Source: Streptomyces fumigatiscleroticus
GTDB taxonomy: Bacteria; Actinomycetota; Actinomycetes; Streptomycetales; Streptomycetaceae
Assembly (NCBI RefSeq): GCF_014647975.1
Contig: NZ_BMQF01000001.1
Span: forward strand, 62,001 to 126,000
Length of the DNA: 64,000 nt
Direction: 5' to 3'
The notes under the pieces are model-generated. The model searched no databases. It saw nothing but the letters and a program-made list of their open reading frames with translations, and was not told where the DNA came from. Shown here piece by piece: positions 56,603-64,000 of the stretch (position 1 is its first letter; each line of letters starts with the position of its first letter). The translations under genes and the position numbers were made by a program.

Positions 56603-59600
56603 TCAGTAGACGTCGCGGACATAGCGTCTGTCGGCGGCGAGCTGCTTGACGTAGGCCGCCGCGTCGTCCTCGGTCAGGCCGCCGTGGACGACGGCGATGT
56701 CCCGCAGCGCGCGGTCGACGTCCTTGGCCATGCGGGCGGCGTCGCCGCAGACGTAGAAGTGGGCCCCGTCCTGGAGCCAGGACCACAGCAGCGGGCCGTG
56801 CTCGCGCATGCGGTCCTGGACATAGACCTTGGCGCGCTGGTCACGGGAGAAGGCGGTGTCCAGGCGGGTGAGGGTGCCCTCGGACACGAAGGCGGTCAGC
56901 TCCCGTTCGTAGTAGAAGTCGGTGGCCCGGTGCTGTTCCCCGAAGAACAGCCAGTTGGGCGCCCGGTGCCCGCGCACCCGGCGCTCCTCCAGGAAGCCGA
57001 GGAAGGGCGCGACGCCGGTGCCGGGGCCGACCATCACCATCGGTGTGCCGGGGTCGGCGGGCGGGCGGAAGTGCGGTGAGCGCTGGACGTGCACCGGCAC
57101 CGCGGTGCCGGGTTCGGCGTCGGCGAGGAAGGGGGAGCAGACGCCCTGTCGGGGACGGCCGTGCAGGTTCTCGTACCGGACGACGGAGATGGTCAGGGAG
57201 ACCCGGCCGGGGTCGGTCAGCGGGCTGGACGATATGGAGTACAGGCGCGGCTGGAGCCGGCCCAGCGCGTCGGCCCACTCCTGCGCGTCGGCCCGGACCG
57301 CGAACTCGGCGACCACGTCGACCGCCTGCCTGCCCCAGGACCACTTCGCCAGTTCGTCCTTGTTGTCCGGGCGCAGCAGTCTGCGCAGCTCACGCGGGTC
57401 GCGGGCGCGGTCGGCGACGAAGCGCAGCAGGTCGGGCCGGACACGGGTGATGTCCAGATGCCGCAGCAGGGCGTCGCCCAGGGAGGTCTCCCCGGCTCCG
57501 GCCACGTCCACCGGGGCCTCGGCGTCCAGCCCGGTGACGGTCAGCCATTCGGCCACGAGGTCGCGCGAGTTGAGGGGGCGTACTCCCAGGGCGTCGCCCG
57601 CCTCGTAGACGAGCGGGGTGTCGCTGTCCCCGGTGTCGAGCGTGATCCGGCGGACCTCCTTGCCGGAGCCCGCAAGGCTCAGCAGACGGTTGCCGGTCAG
57701 CCGGGCGGTGACCGGGGCGGGCTTCGGGGGACGGCGGGCGGTCGGGGCGGTGGTGACCGCGGGGGCGGTGACCGGGGCGGGGCGGGGTGTTTTGACGAGG
57801 GCGGTGAGGACCTGGTCGAGCCAGGCGTGCGCCGCGTCCTCGTAGTCCGGTTCGCAGTCCGTGCGGGGCACCAGGCGCAGCGCGCCCAGTTCCTCCATGC
57901 GCTGGTCCAGCCGGCGGCCGTGTCCGCAGAAGTCGTCGTACGAGGAGTCCCCGAAGGCCAGGACCGCGTAGCGCCGCCCGTCCAGGCGCCGGGCGTCGGG
58001 GGCGGCCAGGTCCTGCCAGAAGCCGGCGCCGTTGTCCGGGGCGTCGCCGTCGCCGAACGTGCTGGTGATCAGCAGCAGATCGGCGTCGGCGGGCAGCGCC
58101 GCCGGGTCCGCCATGTCCATGGCGACCAGGGAGGCGGTGTGGCCGCCGGCGGTGAGCCGCTCGGCGGTGGCGGCCGCGAACTCCTCGGCGTTGCCGGTCT
58201 GCGAGGCCCAGAGGATCACGACCTGGCGCCCGGGCGCGTCCCCGGGGCCGGGACGCGGCTCCCGCCGGCCGTCGTGCCCCTGCTCACCTCCGTGTCCCCG
58301 TTCACCTCCGTGTCCCTGCTCGCGGCCGTGTTCCGCTGGTGTCGCGCGGTCCGCGCGGGAGTACATCCCGGCCAGCGCGCCGTTCACCCACAGCGCGTGC
58401 TCGGGGCTGAACGGCGCGTCCGGCGGCAGCACCGGTACCCCGGGCGCGCCGGAGGGGATTCCGGCGAGGAAGCCGACCAGGTACCGCCGTTCGTGCTCGG
58501 CCAGGGCCGGCGGCGGCGCGGACTCGAGCCCGAAGACGGCCGCCGCCGTCGACGTGACCGACAAGGTGGCCGAGGGCGACGCCGCGAGGGCAGGCGTCCG
58601 GGCCGGTGCGGGTGCCGGCGCCTCGGTCCGCTGCCCGCCCGGGGCCCTGAGGCTCACCGGCGTCGGGACCTTCGCCAGCGCCACCGCGCACACCTTCAAC
58701 TCGGGCTGGAAGGACAGCGGGTCGACGGCGTCGCTGGTCACCGCGTTGACGCTCAGATACTCCCCGAACAGGTCGTTCCAGTGGAACGGCGCGAAACAGC
58801 ATCCCGGCCGCACCCGGTCGGTGACCACGGCGGGCAGCACCGCCCGTCCGCGCCGGGAGGAGACCTCCACCGAGTCGCCGTCGGCGATGCCCAGCCCGGC
58901 GGCGTCCTGCGGGTGCACTTCCACGAAGGGCCCGGGGTCGAGCTTGTTCAGCTTCGCCACCTTCGCCGTCTTGGTCAGCGTGTGCCACTGGTGCTGGAGC
59001 CGCCCGGTGTTCAGGACGAACGGATAGTCGTCGTCGGGCATCTCGGCCGCCGGCAGATGCGGGCGGGCGTGGAAGACCGCACGGCCGCTCGCGGTGGGGA
59101 AGGTGAGCGAGCCGCTCTCGTCGACGTAGCGGACCGGGTTGCGGTCGGGCCCGTCCTCGCTCGCCGCCGGCCACTGCACGGGGGTCTCGCGGAGCCGCTC
59201 GTAGGTCACGCCGCGCAGGTCCCAGCCGGTCTTCGGGTTCCAGGCGCGCTTGATCTCCTCGAAGACCTCCTCGGCGCTGTCGTGGGCGAAGCCCTTCTCG
59301 TAGCCCATCTCCCGCGCGACGGCCGCGATGATCCGCCAGTCCGCCATGGCCTCACCGGGTGGATCGGCGGCCGGCCGGGCCAGGGTGAGATTGCGCTCGC
59401 TGTTGATCAGGACGCCCTCGGTCTCGGTCCACAGCGCCCCGGGCAGGACGACATCGGCGTAGGCGTTGGTCTCCGTCTCGCCGAAGACGTCCTGCGTGAC
59501 CACGAACTCGGCGGTCTCCAGACCCTCGATCACCGTCTTGCGGTTGGCGACGGAGGCGACCGGGTTGGTGCAGATGATCCAGCACGCCTTGATGTCGCCG

Positions 59601-60865
59601 TCGGCCATCCTCCGGAACATCTCGATCGTGCCCCGGCCGACGCCGTCACTCCGGAGCGTGCCCGGCTGAAGCTCCCACAGCTCCTCGACGAACGCCCGCT
59701 CGGCGTCGACCGTCACGGACCGCTGACCGGGCAGCCCCGGGCCCATGTACCCCATCTCCCGGCCGCCCATGGCGTTGGGCTGGCCGGTCAGGGAGAACGG
59801 GCCACTGCCCGGACGGCAGATGGCGCCCGTGGCGAGATGCAGGTTGACCAGGGCGTTGGTGTTCCAGGTGCCGTGCGTGGACTGGTTCAGGCCCATCGTC
59901 CAGCAGCTCGTCCACTCCCCCGCCTCGCCGATCAGCCGGGCCGCCCGGCGCAGGTCGGCCTCCGGGACGCCGGTGATCCCGGCGACGACGGAGGGCGGGT
60001 AGTCGGCCAGGAAGGCGGGCATCCGCTCCCAGCCCTCGGTGTGCCGGGCGATGAACCCGGCGTCCGTGTGCCCGTTCTCGTGCAGCAGGTGGAGCAGCCC
60101 GTTGAGCAGGGCGAGGTCCGTGCCCGGTGCGATCTTCAGGAACAGGTCGGCCTTGTCGGCGGTGGCGGTGCGCCGGGGATCGACGACGATCAGCTTCGCG
60201 CCCGCCGACTTCACCCGGTCCATCATCCGCAGGAACAGGATCGGATGGCAGTCCGCCATGTTCGAGCCGATGACGAGGAAGAGGTCCGCGTGGTCGAAGT
60301 CCTGGTACGAGCCGGGCGGGCCGTCCGCGCCGAGCGACAGCTTGTATCCGGTGCCGGCGCTCGCCATGCACAGCCGGGAGTTGGACTCGATCTGGTTGGT
60401 CCCGACGAAGCCCTTGGCCAGCTTGTTCACCAGGTACTGCGCCTCCAGGCTCAGCTGGCCGGAGACATAGAACGCCACCGCGTCCGGACCGTGCTCGTCG
60501 ACGATCGCCCGCAGCCGCCGCGCCGTCAGCCGGATCGCCTCCTCGACCGGGGCCGGCGCCGGTTCCTCGCCCCTCTCGGACCGGACCAGCGCCGTGGCCA
60601 GCCGGCCGGGGGCTGAGAGCAGGTCGGCGGTGGTCGCGCCCTTGGTGCACAGCCGGCCGAAGTTCGCCGGGTGCGCCTTGTCACCGGACGCCTTCAGGAC
60701 CGTACGCCGTCCGTCGGCCCCGACCCCGACGTCGAGGACCATGCCGCAGCCCACTCCGCAGTAGGAGCAGACCGTCCGCACCTTCGACGTCCGCGCCGCC
60801 TCCGACGTCCTCGCCGTCTTCGACGTCTTCGCCGTGTCGTCGGTCCGCGAGTCCGGCGCGGCCAC
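56603..60865 (-). CDS. Nitrate reductase fused to a sulfite-reductase-type flavoprotein (NasA-CysJ fusion)
   Basis: A 1,420-residue assimilatory oxidoreductase. The first part (about 28-750) is a molybdopterin enzyme. It has a 4Fe-4S site (C33, C36, C40, C73), the Mo-pterin region [17 protein letters not shown] and a C-terminal molydopterin-dinucleotide domain ([14 protein letters not shown]). After a His/Gly/Glu repeat linker (about 845-870) comes an FMN flavodoxin domain ([15 protein letters not shown]). A ferredoxin-NADP reductase module follows, with [20 protein letters not shown] and the terminal RYVRDVY. Electrons should pass from NAD(P)H through FAD, FMN and Fe-S to Mo to reduce nitrate to nitrite. 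The GTG at 60865 follows GGAGG. Such fusions are known in actinomycetes. I found no convincing GlnR box. Confidence 0.88.
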   Translation of the reverse strand: MAAPDSRTDDTAKTSKTARTSEAARTSKVRTVCSYCGVGCGMVLDVGVGADGRRTVLKASGDKAHPANFGRLCTKGATTADLLSAPGRLATALVRSERGEEPAPAPVEEAIRLTARRLRAIVDEHGPDAVAFYVSGQLSLEAQYLVNKLAKGFVGTNQIESNSRLCMASAGTGYKLSLGADGPPGSYQDFDHADLFLVIGSNMADCHPILFLRMMDRVKSAGAKLIVVDPRRTATADKADLFLKIAPGTDLALLNGLLHLLHENGHTDAGFIARHTEGWERMPAFLADYPPSVVAGITGVPEADLRRAARLIGEAGEWTSCWTMGLNQSTHGTWNTNALVNLHLATGAICRPGSGPFSLTGQPNAMGGREMGYMGPGLPGQRSVTVDAERAFVEELWELQPGTLRSDGVGRGTIEMFRRMADGDIKACWIICTNPVASVANRKTVIEGLETAEFVVTQDVFGETETNAYADVVLPGALWTETEGVLINSERNLTLARPAADPPGEAMADWRIIAAVAREMGYEKGFAHDSAEEVFEEIKRAWNPKTGWDLRGVTYERLRETPVQWPAASEDGPDRNPVRYVDESGSLTFPTASGRAVFHARPHLPAAEMPDDDYPFVLNTGRLQHQWHTLTKTAKVAKLNKLDPGPFVEVHPQDAAGLGIADGDSVEVSSRRGRAVLPAVVTDRVRPGCCFAPFHWNDLFGEYLSVNAVTSDAVDPLSFQPELKVCAVALAKVPTPVSLRAPGGQRTEAPAPAPARTPALAASPSATLSVTSTAAAVFGLESAPPPALAEHERRYLVGFLAGIPSGAPGVPVLPPDAPFSPEHALWVNGALAGMYSRADRATPAEHGREQGHGGERGHGGEQGHDGRREPRPGPGDAPGRQVVILWASQTGNAEEFAAATAERLTAGGHTASLVAMDMADPAALPADADLLLITSTFGDGDAPDNGAGFWQDLAAPDARRLDGRRYAVLAFGDSSYDDFCGHGRRLDQRMEELGALRLVPRTDCEPDYEDAAHAWLDQVLTALVKTPRPAPVTAPAVTTAPTARRPPKPAPVTARLTGNRLLSLAGSGKEVRRITLDTGDSDTPLVYEAGDALGVRPLNSRDLVAEWLTVTGLDAEAPVDVAGAGETSLGDALLRHLDITRVRPDLLRFVADRARDPRELRRLLRPDNKDELAKWSWGRQAVDVVAEFAVRADAQEWADALGRLQPRLYSISSSPLTDPGRVSLTISVVRYENLHGRPRQGVCSPFLADAEPGTAVPVHVQRSPHFRPPADPGTPMVMVGPGTGVAPFLGFLEERRVRGHRAPNWLFFGEQHRATDFYYERELTAFVSEGTLTRLDTAFSRDQRAKVYVQDRMREHGPLLWSWLQDGAHFYVCGDAARMAKDVDRALRDIAVVHGGLTEDDAAAYVKQLAADRRYVRDVY

Positions 60866-61326
60866 GGGCGCCTCCTTGTCCGATGATCGCCTCGGCTTCC
60901 CCCTGATGACCGTACGAACGCCCCATTACGCGAAGATCTCCGCCGCTCGCCGCCGGGGGTTAAGCCCCTCGCACAGACTCCGGCCGCCCGGTGTGAGGAG
61001 CCGCCGCCTTCCCCGGACACCGCTCCGGATTAATCACCGGGTGTGTTGACGGTGATCCGCGGGCGCTCGCATGCTGTACACCATGCCATCCAGGGACGGC
61101 TTCCCGGCCCGCTGTCCAGGACGATCCTGTTAGAACCGTCGCGCGCAGCCGATCACTGTCATCGGCGGGCACCGCTCGCATGCTGTGGACCATGCCGCCC
61201 GGGGACGGCCTCCCGGCCCGCTGTCCAGGACGACCCTCGTACGGCGCGCGCGAGCCGCCCGGCCCCCGCCTGCACTCCCGCGGGCGGAACACCGCACCCT
61301 GACGACCACGAAGGAGAAGGTGACGC
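60866..61326. repeat. 461-bp gap with two 65-bp imperfect direct repeats (61064-61128, 61173-61237)
   Basis: This divergent gap separates the nitrate reductase fusion from the GH43-like gene. It carries two 65-bp copies beginning CGCTCGCATGCTGT and ending CTGTCCAGGACGAYCCT, about 89% identical and 109 bp apart. The differences are scattered single bases. Inside each copy, GGGACGGC and GCTGTCC can form an imperfect stem. A TTGACG at 61046-61051 could be a -35 element. The ribosome binding site for the GH43-like gene (AGGAGAAGG) lies at about 61311-61319. No gene is seen here. Confidence 0.7.
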
Positions 61327-62664
61327 ATGACCAGCGCCGAGAACAGGCCGCATGTCGACCGGCGGTCCCTGCTGGCCGGTGCCGCCGGGCTGGGAGCGGC
61401 GGCGGCGCTGCCGGCGGCCCCCGCGCAGGCGGCACCGGCCAAGGCGGCACCGGCCAAGGCGACGCCGACACGTCGGTACCCGTCGAACTGGCCCGACCCC
61501 GAGTCCTACGGCCTCGCGGACACCCGGCTCGATCTGTGGCAGCGGGACGACAACTCCTTCGTCCTCCCACTCGAACTGCGCCCCCGTGACCAGGAGCGCG
61601 GAGTGGTCTGGATGCGGGACACCTATGTCAACTGCTTCGTGGTCGACGGCCGTCCGCTGTATGTCGCCACGGGCACCACACGTGTGCCCGGCCTCGACGT
61701 GGCCGGCCCGTGGAACGACGGCATCTTCGTGTGGACGGCCCCCTCGCTCAGGGGGCCGTGGAGACTGGCCGACACGACCGGCATCCGGCCCGGCGCGGAG
61801 AGGGGCAAGGTGTGGTCGCCCGAGTTCGTCGGCGAGAACCGGCCCGGCCGCACGGTCGTCGCCGGCTGGCAGGAGTACCGGTACGACGACAAGTACGGCA
61901 AGCGCGGCCATGCCTGGGCACCGGAACTGCACTACTTCCGCGGCAAGTGGTACCTCGTCGCCTGCACGGGCGACTACTCCCGGAAGGTCGGCTCGTTCCT
62001 GCTCGTGAGCGAGGGCGGGGTCGAGGGCCCCTACCGGATCGCCGAGGGCAATCTCGCCAAGCCCTTCGGCGAGTCGTTCATCGGGGGACCCGGCTTCATC
62101 GAGCCGGGCGCGTACTACCACATCGACGGCAGCCTCTACACCGAGGACGACGACGCGTGGCTGGTGCTGCACAACCATCTGTACGCGAAGTTCCGGGACG
62201 ACATGGAGGACATCGTCCCGACGACGGATCTCCCGGCGTTCCAGCAGACGCCCTACTCACCCGAGCCGTATCTCGAAGGCGCATACGTGTTCAAGTACGG
62301 GGGCAAGTACTACCTCCTCCACGCCGCGTGGGACCGGACCTCCGTCAACGCCTACGGCAGCACGCGCAACGCCTACGACACGGCCGCCGCCGGCCGCGTG
62401 CAATACCAGTACGACGCGGTCGTCGCCGTCTCGGACGCCTTCGAGGGCCCGTACTCCCAGCGGTGGACCGCCGGTGTCGGCGCCGGGCACAACAACTTCT
62501 TCGTGGACCACAGGGGCGACCTGTGGGCGACCTTCTTCCGCAACCCGGCCGCCGGGTACTGGTCCGACCCCTCGCGCGCCGGCGACGCCGCCGTGCCCGG
62601 TGTCGTACGGCTGGAGTGGACCGGCCCGAAGGGCAACCGTCTGTACGTCCGGCGCCGGAGGTAA
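61327..62664 (+). CDS. Tat-exported GH43-like beta-propeller protein
   Basis: A 445-residue exported protein. Tat signal: DRRSLLAGAAGLGAAAALPA followed by AQAAPAKAAPAKA. The mature part has the repeated beta-blade patterns of family 43 glycosidases, such as HAWAPELHYFRGKWYLVAC, SFLLVSEGGVEGPYRIAEG and EGAYVFKYGGKYYLLHA. GH43 needs three acids: one Asp in an early blade (probably DTYVNCF), one Glu in WSPEFVG or APELH, and one in LEGAYVFK. These fit by position. It should cleave arabinose- or galactose-containing chains. The start ATG has AGGAGAAGG upstream. Several WxP motifs suggest an intact fold. Confidence 0.75.
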   Translation: MTSAENRPHVDRRSLLAGAAGLGAAAALPAAPAQAAPAKAAPAKATPTRRYPSNWPDPESYGLADTRLDLWQRDDNSFVLPLELRPRDQERGVVWMRDTYVNCFVVDGRPLYVATGTTRVPGLDVAGPWNDGIFVWTAPSLRGPWRLADTTGIRPGAERGKVWSPEFVGENRPGRTVVAGWQEYRYDDKYGKRGHAWAPELHYFRGKWYLVACTGDYSRKVGSFLLVSEGGVEGPYRIAEGNLAKPFGESFIGGPGFIEPGAYYHIDGSLYTEDDDAWLVLHNHLYAKFRDDMEDIVPTTDLPAFQQTPYSPEPYLEGAYVFKYGGKYYLLHAAWDRTSVNAYGSTRNAYDTAAAGRVQYQYDAVVAVSDAFEGPYSQRWTAGVGAGHNNFFVDHRGDLWATFFRNPAAGYWSDPSRAGDAAVPGVVRLEWTGPKGNRLYVRRRR

Positions 62665-62825
62665 CGGCCGGGGCGAACGGCCGATGGTGCGGCGGCGGTG
62701 CGGCCGGGGAGCTGGTAGGCCGGAGGAGGTGACGGCCGCGCTGTGCGGGGTTACGGCCTTCGAGGCGGGAGACCCAGCAGAGCGAGCGGAGGCCGATACC
62801 CGTGCCGACGGAGGGAGACAGCGTG

Positions 62826-63398
62826 ATGGCGACCACCACCGACGAGGCCGGTGCCGATGCGGCCCCGGCCGGTCTTCGGCTGCCGGGCATCCTGCTGGGA
62901 GTGGGGCTCGGCGGATTCGTCGACGGCATCCTGCTGCACCAGCTGTTGCGGTGGCATCACATGCTCACCAGCACCAACCACGACCGTATCGGGGTGAAGT
63001 ACTACGACCCCGACACCGTCTCGGGGCTGGAGATGAACACGGTGTGGGACGGCATCTTCCACGTCGTGTGCTGGCTCGCCGTGCTGACCGGTCTCGCGGT
63101 CCTGTACTCGCGCGTCACCCGCGACCGGCGCCGGGTGTGGACCTCCCGGGTGCTGTGGGGCTGGGTCCTGGCCGGCTGGGGGCTGTTCAACCTGGTCGAA
63201 GGCGTCCTGGACCATCACGTTCTGGGCATCCACCACGTCCACGCCGGTGATCACCAGATCTGGTGGGACCTGGGCTTCCTGCTGCTGGGTGCGGTGCTGC
63301 TGGCCGGCGGCCGGCTGCTCCAGCGCAGCGGGCAGCCCTTCGACCCCGACGCCCCCGCTCCCACCGCCACCGTCCGCCAGAGGGGACGGAGCGCATGA
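62826..63398 (+). CDS. DUF2243 membrane protein
   Basis: A 190-residue protein with about four membrane segments. The family patterns are GVGLGGFVDGILLHQLLRWHHMLTS and MNTVWDGIFHVVCWL, followed by WGLFNLVEGVLDHHVLGIHHV and WWDLGFLLLGAVLLAGG. The many conserved His residues suggest metal binding in or near the membrane. The ATG at 62826 is preferred as GAGGGAGA lies seven bases upstream; an in-frame GTG at 62802 is weaker. It overlaps the next gene as ATGA, so the two are translationally coupled. DUF2243 and CtaG occur together in many actinomycetes, and a role in copper or cytochrome oxidase maturation is inferred. Confidence 0.85.
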   Translation: MATTTDEAGADAAPAGLRLPGILLGVGLGGFVDGILLHQLLRWHHMLTSTNHDRIGVKYYDPDTVSGLEMNTVWDGIFHVVCWLAVLTGLAVLYSRVTRDRRRVWTSRVLWGWVLAGWGLFNLVEGVLDHHVLGIHHVHAGDHQIWWDLGFLLLGAVLLAGGRLLQRSGQPFDPDAPAPTATVRQRGRSA

Positions 63399-64000
63399 CG
63401 GGGCACGACCATCCCCTGCCCGGGCAGGCCCCGGGCGGCGGGCTGCCGGAGTCCGGGCTGCCCGCACTCGCCGTGCTGGTGTGCGCCGCCGTCTACCTGC
63501 GTCTGGCCCGCCGGGCGCGGCGCCGCAATCCCGCCCGGGGCTGGAGCCGCCGCCGCACCGCGAGCTTCCTCCTCGGGCTGGCGCTGGTGGCGGTGGCGCT
63601 GTTGCCGCCGGTCGCGTCGTTCGCGCATGCCGATTTCCGCGGGCACATGGTCCAGCACCTGCTGATCGGCATGTACGCCCCGCTCGCCCTGGTGCTCGGC
63701 GCTCCGGTCACCCTGCTGCTGCGCACGCTGCCCGCCGTTCGCGCCCGCCGGCTCTCCCGTGTCCTGCACGGCCGTCCCGCGCGGCTGCTGACGCACCCGG
63801 CCGTCGCGCTGGGACTGTCCACCGGCAGCCTCGTGGTGCTGTACTTCACCCCCGTGTACAACGCCGCCACGGCCCGTCCGGCCGGGCACTGGCTGCTGCA
63901 CGCGCACTTCCTGCTGTCGGGATGCCTGTTCGCCCACGTCGTCGCCGGACCCGACCCCGCCCCTGCCCGGCCCGGCGTCCGTGCCCGTCTGGTCGTCCTC
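63395..64000 (+). CDS. ctaG: CtaG/Caa3-type cytochrome oxidase assembly protein, cut by window edge
   Basis: The first 202 residues of a multi-pass membrane protein that runs past the right edge. It opens with a Gly/Pro-rich leader and a membrane segment (ALAVLVCAAVYLRLARRARR). It then has FLLGLALVAVALLPPVASFAHADFRGHMVQHLLIGMYAPL, typical of the caa3_CtaG family, where the His in H-x-x-Q-H probably binds copper. HWLLHAHFLLSGCLFAHVVAG carries further conserved His. It shares ATGA with the DUF2243 stop. It is probably involved in copper delivery to heme-copper oxidase. Confidence 0.82.
   Translation, partial: MTGHDHPLPGQAPGGGLPESGLPALAVLVCAAVYLRLARRARRRNPARGWSRRRTASFLLGLALVAVALLPPVASFAHADFRGHMVQHLLIGMYAPLALVLGAPVTLLLRTLPAVRARRLSRVLHGRPARLLTHPAVALGLSTGSLVVLYFTPVYNAATARPAGHWLLHAHFLLSGCLFAHVVAGPDPAPARPGVRARLVVL

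Noticed and set aside
57089..60616. A 1,175-codon plus-strand open frame opposite the nitrate reductase fusion
   Set aside because: The minus-strand product has complete Fe-S, FMN and FAD motifs; the plus frame has none and is low in complexity.
60866..60980. GlnR box upstream of the nitrate reductase fusion
   Set aside because: GTAAT/TTCGT-like pieces occur near 60920, but the spacing of the gTnAc-n6-GaAAc pattern is not met.
61064..61237. The 65-bp repeats as a CRISPR array
   Set aside because: There are only two copies, too long and too diverged, with one spacer-like gap and no cas genes.

Overview
The window is high-GC actinomycete DNA and almost certainly comes from a Streptomyces chromosome. 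The signs are very GC-rich third codon positions, many GTG starts, purine-rich ribosome binding sites, Tat and lipoprotein exports, a TTA codon confined to a regulatory gene, LAL regulators, a WYL regulator, an F420-type oxidoreductase and the HelR/RAE rifamycin-response pair. I saw no rRNA or tRNA gene, no CRISPR array and no transposase gene. The mix of accessory metabolism, secreted enzymes, self-contained regulator/efflux pairs and several decayed gene fragments looks like a variable chromosome region rather than the conserved core.

Layout, left to right. 1-7.7 kb: a hydrolase remnant cut by the left edge, a divergent AraC/amidase pair, a HelR-type RNA polymerase-recycling motor with a rifamycin-associated element upstream, a GNAT acetyltransferase and an orphan histidine kinase. 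7.7-13.7 kb (mostly minus strand): a large membrane protein with a carrier domain, related to the C-terminal half of poly-lysine-type synthetases (Pls/PosA) but without an adenylation domain; a DUF418 membrane protein; a BlaI/M56 (BlaR1-like) pair; and an ArsR repressor divergent from an MFS exporter across a perfect palindrome. 15-21 kb: a VOC/WYL pair, a prephenate dehydratase of the alphaproteobacterial type, a GH9 lipoprotein, a GNAT gene coupled to an SRPBCC fragment, and an alpha-rhamnosidase remnant ending at a copy of a short repeat end.

21.4-37.7 kb is the main biosynthetic locus. It holds one fully reducing MAS-like type I PKS (KS-AT-DH-ER-KR-ACP, 2,143 aa, no thioesterase), a geranylgeranyl-reductase-family flavoprotein 45 bp downstream, two paralogous LAL-type LuxR regulators, an alpha/beta hydrolase and an AraC regulator. 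A saturated, probably methyl-branched lipid is the simplest guess for the product.

37.7-64 kb: a STAS protein without its phosphoacceptor serine and with a TTA codon; a DUF3500 exported protein; a secreted lipase-like hydrolase; a PNPOx-like flavoprotein; a TetR/MFS efflux pair sharing operator-like repeats; a 1,154-aa exported phosphodiester glycosidase-metallophosphoesterase fusion; an amidohydrolase; a double DUF1259 lipoprotein; a VOC/LLM-oxidoreductase pair; a 276-bp element with perfect 22-bp terminal inverted repeats (MITE-like); a 2'-5' RNA ligase-like gene; a UvrA-like double ABC ATPase; an AraC/VOC operon; a nitrate reductase fused to a sulfite-reductase-type flavoprotein; a GH43-like exported protein behind two 65-bp direct repeats; and a DUF2243/CtaG pair running off the right edge.

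A recurring theme is deletion scars (at about 1-216, 6125-6200, 19881-20054 and 20614-21246). One of them ends exactly at a sequence matching the terminal inverted repeat of the 276-bp element. This suggests that short non-autonomous elements have helped reshape the region.
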